A stretch of DNA of 8,614 nucleotides from Pseudorhodobacter antarcticus (GTDB lineage Bacteria > Pseudomonadota > Alphaproteobacteria > Rhodobacterales > Rhodobacteraceae). The position numbers and the translations under genes are program-made. The stretch lies in the NCBI GenBank assembly GCA_945897655.1, contig CAMDHB010000133.1, forward strand, positions 1-8,614. The letters run 5' to 3'. Below the pieces are notes generated by a model that worked only from the letters and a program-made list of their open reading frames with translations, ran no database searches and had not been told where the DNA came from. This document shows, one piece after another, positions 6,356 through 8,614 of this stretch (position 1 is the first letter of the stretch; each line of letters opens with the position of its first letter).

Positions 6356-7139
6356 TGATTTTCTGACGCGCGCCGCCTTGGCCGGGGTGGGCCTGTCGCT
6401 GGCGACCGGGCCCTTGGGCAGCTTTGTTGTCTGGCGCAAGATGGCCTATTTCGGCGATGCCACGTCCCATGCCGCAATTCTGGGCGTGGCGCTAGCGCTG
6501 GCGTTTGATCTGCCGGTGGGGTTGGGCACCTTGGCAGTGGCGCTGCTCATGGCGTTTACGGTGGCCACTTTGGCGGCACGGGGCTGGGCAATGGACACCA
6601 CGCTGGGCGTGCTGGCGCATTCGGCGTTGGCCATTGGTCTGGTCGCGGTCAGCTTTGTGCATGGGGCGCGCACGGACCTGTCGTCCTATCTGTTTGGTGA
6701 CATTCTGGCGGTGACGCGGAGCGACCTTGGCTTCATCTGGTGCGGATCGGCGCTGGTTCTGGCCTTGCTGATCTGGCGCTGGCAACAGTTGCTGACCGCG
6801 ACGCTGAATGCCGATCTGGCCTTTGCCAGCGGGGTGAACCCTGACCACGAACGGCTGATCCTGACGCTGGCGCTGGCCGTGGTGGTGGCGGTCGCGCTGA
6901 AGGTGGTGGGGGCGCTGCTGATTGCCGCGATGCTGATTATCCCCGCCGCCGCCGCCCGTGCCCTGTCGCGCACGCCCGAGGCTATGGCGGCACTGGCCGT
7001 GCTGTTCGGGGTGGGCGCATCCCTGGTTGGCTTGGGGTTGTCGCTGTGGCAAGATACCCCGGCAGGTCCGTCCATCGTGGCCGCTGCGGCGGGGATATTT
7101 GCCCTGTCGGCGGTGTTCGGGCGGGTGCTGCGCCACTGA
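6348..7139 (+). CDS. znuB: Zinc ABC transporter, permease ZnuB
   Basis: This 263-residue, strongly hydrophobic protein has about seven to eight membrane segments and belongs to the ABC-3 family of metal permeases. The segment GDATSHAAILGVAL near residues 36-49 is a family hallmark, and the late LLIAAMLIIPAAAARAL is the conserved ABC-3 C-terminal region. It forms the zinc channel of the ZnuABC importer. I chose the ATG at 6348, preceded by GGA at 6338-6340 and overlapping znuC by 8 bp; an ATG at 6342 is nearly as good. The frame stays open further upstream, but only as an out-of-frame reading of the znuC His tail. The length matches E. coli ZnuB closely. The mutarotase gene follows after 15 bp. 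Confidence 0.95.
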   Translation: MLDDFLTRAALAGVGLSLATGPLGSFVVWRKMAYFGDATSHAAILGVALALAFDLPVGLGTLAVALLMAFTVATLAARGWAMDTTLGVLAHSALAIGLVAVSFVHGARTDLSSYLFGDILAVTRSDLGFIWCGSALVLALLIWRWQQLLTATLNADLAFASGVNPDHERLILTLALAVVVAVALKVVGALLIAAMLIIPAAAARALSRTPEAMAALAVLFGVGASLVGLGLSLWQDTPAGPSIVAAAAGIFALSAVFGRVLRH

Positions 7140-7154
7140 AACCGGGGGGATAGA

Positions 7155-7484
7155 ATGAAGCGTTACGGATCAGTCATTGGGCTGAACGAAGAGATGAAGG
7201 CCGAATACATCCGTCTGCATGCCGCCGTCTGGCCTGATGTGTTGAAAATGATCGCGGCCTGCAACATCCGGAATTATTCGATTTTCGTGAAGGAACCCGA
7301 AAACCTGATGTTCGCTTATTTCGAATATCACGGGGTCGATTACGATGCCGATATGGCCAAGATGGCGGCAGACCCGGTGACGCAGGATTGGTGGAAGATC
7401 TGCATGCCCTGTCAGGCCCCCCTTGCCACCCGCAAGGATGGCGAATGGTGGGCCGCGATGACCGAGGTTTTCCATACGGAGTAG
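7155..7484 (+). CDS. L-rhamnose mutarotase family protein (RhaM-like, DUF718)
   Basis: This 109-residue cytoplasmic protein has one small alpha/beta-barrel domain. It matches the RhaM pattern: Tyr18 and His22 in EYIRLHAAVWPDV, Asn40-Tyr41 in RNYSIF, LMFAYFEY in the central strand, Trp79-Trp80 in DWWK, and the terminal EVFH. Tyr18, His22 and the Trp pair correspond to the sugar-binding residues of E. coli RhaM (104 residues). The known reaction is interconversion of alpha and beta L-rhamnose. No other rhamnose gene is near. The gene lies 15 bp after znuB with its own GGGGG-type ribosome site, so it is probably the last gene of the zur-znuCB transcript. True substrate specificity is uncertain, since this family also serves other deoxy-sugars. 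Confidence 0.88.
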   Translation: MKRYGSVIGLNEEMKAEYIRLHAAVWPDVLKMIAACNIRNYSIFVKEPENLMFAYFEYHGVDYDADMAKMAADPVTQDWWKICMPCQAPLATRKDGEWWAAMTEVFHTE

Positions 7485-7556
7485 TCTTCGGGTCAATCCA
7501 TTGCATTGGCCAAGGCCCTAGCCGAGGCCACGCGACACCCTATCAACCGAACCGTA

Positions 7557-7575
7557 CGGGGGCCAAAAGCCCCCG
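7557..7575. terminator. GC-rich hairpin after the mutarotase gene
   Basis: CGGGGGC (7557-7563) pairs with GCCCCCG (7569-7575) around a CAAAA loop, a perfect 7-bp stem starting about 72 bp after the mutarotase stop. It would suit the end of the zur operon on the plus strand. The downstream bases are not a T-run, so intrinsic termination is only a possibility. Confidence 0.4.
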
Positions 7576-7578
7576 GCC

Positions 7579-7620
7579 AGCGCCCTCCCTCGCCTTGGAG
7601 GGCGCTTCTCGCCCTCCAGG
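7579..7620. terminator. Two mutually exclusive hairpins in the convergent intergenic region
   Basis: Three related segments follow each other: CGCCCTCC (7581-7588), GGAGGGCG (7597-7604) and CGCCCTCC (7610-7617). The middle one can pair with the first (10-bp stem across 7579-7606, 8-nt loop) or the third (9-bp stem plus further pairs across 7594-7620, 5-nt loop). This lies between two genes that point toward each other, so a bidirectional transcription end or an RNA-stabilising structure is the simplest reading. No U-run follows on either strand. Confidence 0.45.
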
Positions 7621-7762
7621 TCGGGCGCTTGCCTATATTGGCTTGGCTGAACCTGTCCACCTGAACCTTGATCGCAGCGGGCAGGGAAACGCGGTGCGTT
7701 TCCTCATCCTCCCGAACTCTGGCGGGATCGGGGTGGGAGATAGACTTGCAAACGCAAGCCCT
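7621..7762. other. Non-coding stretch before the FGE stop codon
   Basis: No convincing gene is seen here. GGAAACGC (7685-7692) and GCGTTTCC (7696-7703) form a perfect 8-bp hairpin with a 3-nt loop. A weaker one, CTTGC / GCAAG, lies at 7745-7758, just after the FGE stop on the minus strand. No tRNA-like TTCGA arm or long T-run was found. Long frames crossing this stretch on the plus strand are by-products of the high-GC FGE gene. Confidence 0.5.
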
Positions 7763-8614
7763 TCACCCCGCCACCCGAAACCCGGCATGCCCCGTCGAAC
7801 TATCCGGGTCGTTCCTCGTCCGCGAATGCACATGATACCGATCGCAATAGGCGTCATGGCACAGGTACGATCCGCCACGCTGAATTCGGGCGGTGCCGTG
7901 GTCCGGGCCGATGGGATCGCGCAGGGGAAACGGCCCCACCGGCGGGCTGTCGGCATAGCGGTTGCTGACCCATTCCCAGACATTGCCACAGCAGTTGTAC
8001 AGGCCATACCCATTGGGCGCAAAGGCCCGAACCGGGGCCGTCAGGGCGTGGCCATCCTCGGCGCTGTTGATGTCGGGAAAGCGGCCCTGCCAGATGTTCA
8101 TCGCATGCGCGCCGCCGGGGTGCAGCGCATCTCCCCAAGGGAATTTGCGGTGTTCCAAACCGCCGCGCGCCGCAAATTCCCACTGCGCCTCAGTCGGCAG
8201 GGACAGACCGGCCCAGGTGCAATAGGCCAGCGCGTCAAACCAGGCGACGTGGACGACGGGGTGATCCATCCGCCCCGCCAGATCACTGCCCGGCCCTTCC
8301 GGGGCGGCCCAAAAGGCACCCTCGACCATGCGCCACCACGGCAGGCCGGGGGGATGGCGGGGGTGGCGCTGCGGGTCGGGCAGGCCAAGGTGAAAGACGC
8401 TGGACCAGCCCTCACGCTCGGCCACGGTGCGGTATCCGGTGGCGGTGACAAACTGGGCATAGTCGGCATTTGAGCAGGCCGTGGCCGCGATGCAGAACGG
8501 GGCCAGGCGCACCTTGCGGCGGGGGGCATCGAAATCCTGCGGAAAGCGGGAGACGCGGGTGCCCATGTCAAAGAACCCGCCCGGCAACGGGATCAGCGCA
8601 GCGGCAAGGGCCGC
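7763..8614 (-). CDS. Formylglycine-generating enzyme (sulfatase-modifying factor), 5' end outside window
   Basis: The visible part is 283 residues with a normal C-terminus (GFRVAG then stop). The frame stays open to the right edge. The visible start reads ALIPLPGGFFDMG, the usual family beginning, so a TTG at 8587 is most likely an internal Leu and the true start lies beyond 8614. Family landmarks follow: HPVVHVAWFDALAYCTWAG, SLPTEAQWEFAARGG, the GNVWEW motif and the closing GGSYLCHDAYCDRYHVHSR. The two cysteines in CHDAYC match Cys336 and Cys341 of human SUMF1, the catalytic pair that converts a sulfatase cysteine to formylglycine using copper and oxygen. This favours a genuine FGE over the many cysteine-less relatives. 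An extra Cys pair precedes GNVWEW (NCCGNVWEW). No sulfatase gene is in the window. Confidence 0.92.
   Translation of the reverse strand, partial: AALAAALIPLPGGFFDMGTRVSRFPQDFDAPRRKVRLAPFCIAATACSNADYAQFVTATGYRTVAEREGWSSVFHLGLPDPQRHPRHPPGLPWWRMVEGAFWAAPEGPGSDLAGRMDHPVVHVAWFDALAYCTWAGLSLPTEAQWEFAARGGLEHRKFPWGDALHPGGAHAMNIWQGRFPDINSAEDGHALTAPVRAFAPNGYGLYNCCGNVWEWVSNRYADSPPVGPFPLRDPIGPDHGTARIQRGGSYLCHDAYCDRYHVHSRTRNDPDSSTGHAGFRVAG

Noticed and set aside
5543..6439. Minus-strand open frame of 298 codons opposite znuC/znuB
   Set aside because: It is antisense to znuC with all ABC motifs intact, and its translation is low-complexity His/Gln/Arg-rich with no recognisable domain.
6492..7136. Minus-strand open frame of 214 codons opposite znuB
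   Set aside because: It is a shadow of znuB, with Gln/Arg/His-rich low complexity.
7633..7707. Possible 24-residue minus-strand small gene (ATG at 7707, TAG at 7633)
   Set aside because: The AGG directly abuts the ATG, leaving no usable ribosome-site spacing, the start lies inside a hairpin, and the peptide shows no recognisable pattern.
7621..7762. tRNA or other structured RNA gene in the intergenic region
   Set aside because: No T-arm consensus or acceptor pairing was found; only simple hairpins are present.
7388..8473. Plus-strand open frame of 361 codons
   Set aside because: It lies antisense to the well-supported FGE gene and overlaps the mutarotase 3' end. Its translation is Pro/Arg/Gly-rich without any family motif, typical of a high-GC shadow frame.
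8585..8587. TTG as start codon of the FGE gene
   Set aside because: The frame continues open to the window edge as AALAAALIP before LPGGFFDMG, which matches the usual family entry, so this TTG is probably an internal Leu and the gene is cut by the window.
1..8614. Mobile element, phage, CRISPR or toxin-antitoxin system
   Set aside because: No transposase, integrase, regularly spaced repeats, target-site duplications or toxin-antitoxin gene pair were seen, and the composition looks uniform by eye.

Overview
This is ordinary high-GC chromosomal DNA from an alphaproteobacterium. The best guess is the Rhodobacteraceae (Roseobacter/Paracoccus-like). That rests on the znuA / zur-znuC-znuB divergent layout, the cytochrome-fused urate hydroxylase and the family make-up of the other genes; it is inference, not a database match. 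I see no rRNA, tRNA, CRISPR array, transposase or phage gene. The strong open reading frames account for nearly all of the sequence.

Left part (1-3041): a LysR-type regulator on the minus strand is divergent from a two-gene plus-strand unit. That unit encodes the membrane urate hydroxylase PuuD, with a C-terminal cytochrome c domain, and a cytoplasmic dienelactone-hydrolase-family enzyme. The rest of the urate pathway is not in the window.

Central part (3045-7484): a zinc-uptake locus. znuA (periplasmic Zn-binding protein, minus strand) and zur-znuC-znuB (Fur-family regulator, ATPase, permease, plus strand) diverge from a 91-bp intergenic region. That region holds two inverted copies of a 17-bp palindromic element (15/17 identical), which I interpret as Zur operators. 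One lies in the spacer of a good znuA promoter (TTGACA / TATACG). The other covers the likely zur -10. Zur should thus repress both arms and itself when zinc is replete. ZnuA, Zur and, unusually, the ATPase ZnuC all carry histidine-rich segments. Each arm ends in a sugar mutarotase: galM (aldose 1-epimerase) follows znuA, and an L-rhamnose-mutarotase-family gene lies 15 bp after znuB.

Right part (7485-8614): a 278-bp non-coding stretch contains several strong hairpins, two of them mutually exclusive. It lies between the convergent rhamnose mutarotase and a formylglycine-generating enzyme (sulfatase activator) that keeps both active-site cysteines. The FGE is cut by the right window edge.

I did not find a clearly new system. 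The items most worth a second look are the paired operators, the His tail on ZnuC, the two mutarotases at the ends of the zinc arms, a hairpin that buries the galM ribosome-binding site, and the alternative hairpins at 7557-7620.
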